6,586 nucleotides of DNA from Parachlamydiales bacterium (GTDB taxonomy: Bacteria; Chlamydiota; Chlamydiia; Chlamydiales; SM23-39), in contig PLXF01000003.1 of the NCBI GenBank assembly GCA_003151315.1, positions 20,718-27,303 on the forward strand, written 5' to 3'. Under the pieces are notes generated by a model, which saw only the letters and a list, made by a program, of their open reading frames with translations, ran no database searches and was not told the origin of the DNA. Positions 6,358 to 6,586 of the stretch are shown piece after piece (within the stretch, counting starts at the first letter, position 1; each line of letters opens with the position of its first letter). Position numbers and translations under genes: made by a program.

Positions 6358-6586
6358 TTGGAAGGCGTCTATACATTGTTTGAGAAGCCGCGTGATGCGG
6401 TTTCATTCGATTCGATGCGGATCCGGATCGCGTCGCCCGAAAAGATTCGGTCGTGGTCCTACGGTGAAGTGAAGAAGCCGGAGACTATCAATTACCGGTC
6501 GTTTAAACCGGAAAAAGACGGACTGTTTTGCGCGAAGATTTTCGGTCCGATCAAGGATTGGGAGTGCAACTGCGGCAAGTACAAGC
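6358..6586 (+). CDS. rpoC: RNA polymerase beta' subunit, N-terminal part
   Basis: RpoC carries the catalytic Mg-binding NADFDGD loop, the bridge helix and the clamp, but only the first 76 codons are in the window, so those parts lie outside. Visible are RIRIASPEKIRSWSYGEVKK (21-40), PETINYRSFKPEKDGLFCAKIFGP (41-64), and the first two cysteines of the N-terminal zinc finger, C70 and C72 in WECNCGKYK. The start is TTG behind AGGAGGT. The short N-terminus MEGVYTLFEKPRDAVSFD matches Nitrospira RpoC from memory and differs from the longer, divergent start of chlamydial RpoC. This supports a non-chlamydial origin for the right part of the window. It lies 49 bases after rpoB, so cotranscription is expected. 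The gene is cut by the window edge, not broken. Confidence 0.96.
   Translation, partial: MEGVYTLFEKPRDAVSFDSMRIRIASPEKIRSWSYGEVKKPETINYRSFKPEKDGLFCAKIFGPIKDWECNCGKYK

Noticed and set aside
1..6586. A hidden novel system (defence, mobile element, CRISPR, unknown operon)
   Set aside because: Essentially all sequence is taken up by seven universal housekeeping genes in standard order; no direct-repeat array, terminal inverted repeat, tRNA or unassigned gene is visible on either strand. The only strong anomaly is the junction in rpoB.

Overview
The window is one syntenic block of the universal ribosomal-protein / RNA-polymerase cluster, all on the + strand: nusG (3' end) - rplK - rplA - rplJ - rplL - rpoB - rpoC (5' end). 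Every gene is a housekeeping gene, and no mobile element, CRISPR array, defence system or unknown gene is visible.

The window does not look like one organism. From the left edge to about position 3,690 the proteins resemble Chlamydiae, probably an environmental (Parachlamydiales-type) lineage. NusG, L11, L1, L10, L7/L12 and the first ~380 residues of RpoB match chlamydial proteins as I remember them, and the DNA is AT-rich with AAA preferred for lysine. From about 3,700 to the right edge the DNA is clearly GC-richer, lysine is mostly AAG, and the rest of RpoB plus the RpoC N-terminus look like Nitrospirota (Nitrospira). The switch falls inside rpoB, at or next to the conserved DDIDHLGNRRVR segment (3699-3734), and the reading frame continues across it. 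The simplest reading is a chimeric contig joining a chlamydia and a Nitrospira, which often share wastewater and freshwater communities, at a conserved stretch. A real inter-phylum recombinant polymerase is possible but much less likely. The lineage calls rest on remembered sequences and hand base counts, not on a search.

Layout: nusG ends in tandem TAG codons (263-268). A short hairpin lies in the 56-base gap before rplK. rplK, rplA, rplJ and rplL are tightly packed (1-base gap, 12-base gap, then a 4-base GTGA overlap), which implies one transcript. The 161-base rplL-rpoB gap holds a good sigma70-type promoter (TTGAAA-17-TACAAT) and, downstream of it, a perfect 11-bp GC-rich hairpin with a T-rich tail. 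That is the arrangement expected of an attenuator setting rpoBC expression relative to the ribosomal genes. A 49-base gap with a small hairpin separates rpoB from rpoC, which starts with TTG behind a strong AGGAGGT.

Functionally, L11, L1, L10 and L7/L12 build the L1 stalk and the GTPase-associated stalk of the 50S subunit. NusG couples transcription to translation or Rho. RpoB and RpoC form the catalytic core of RNA polymerase.
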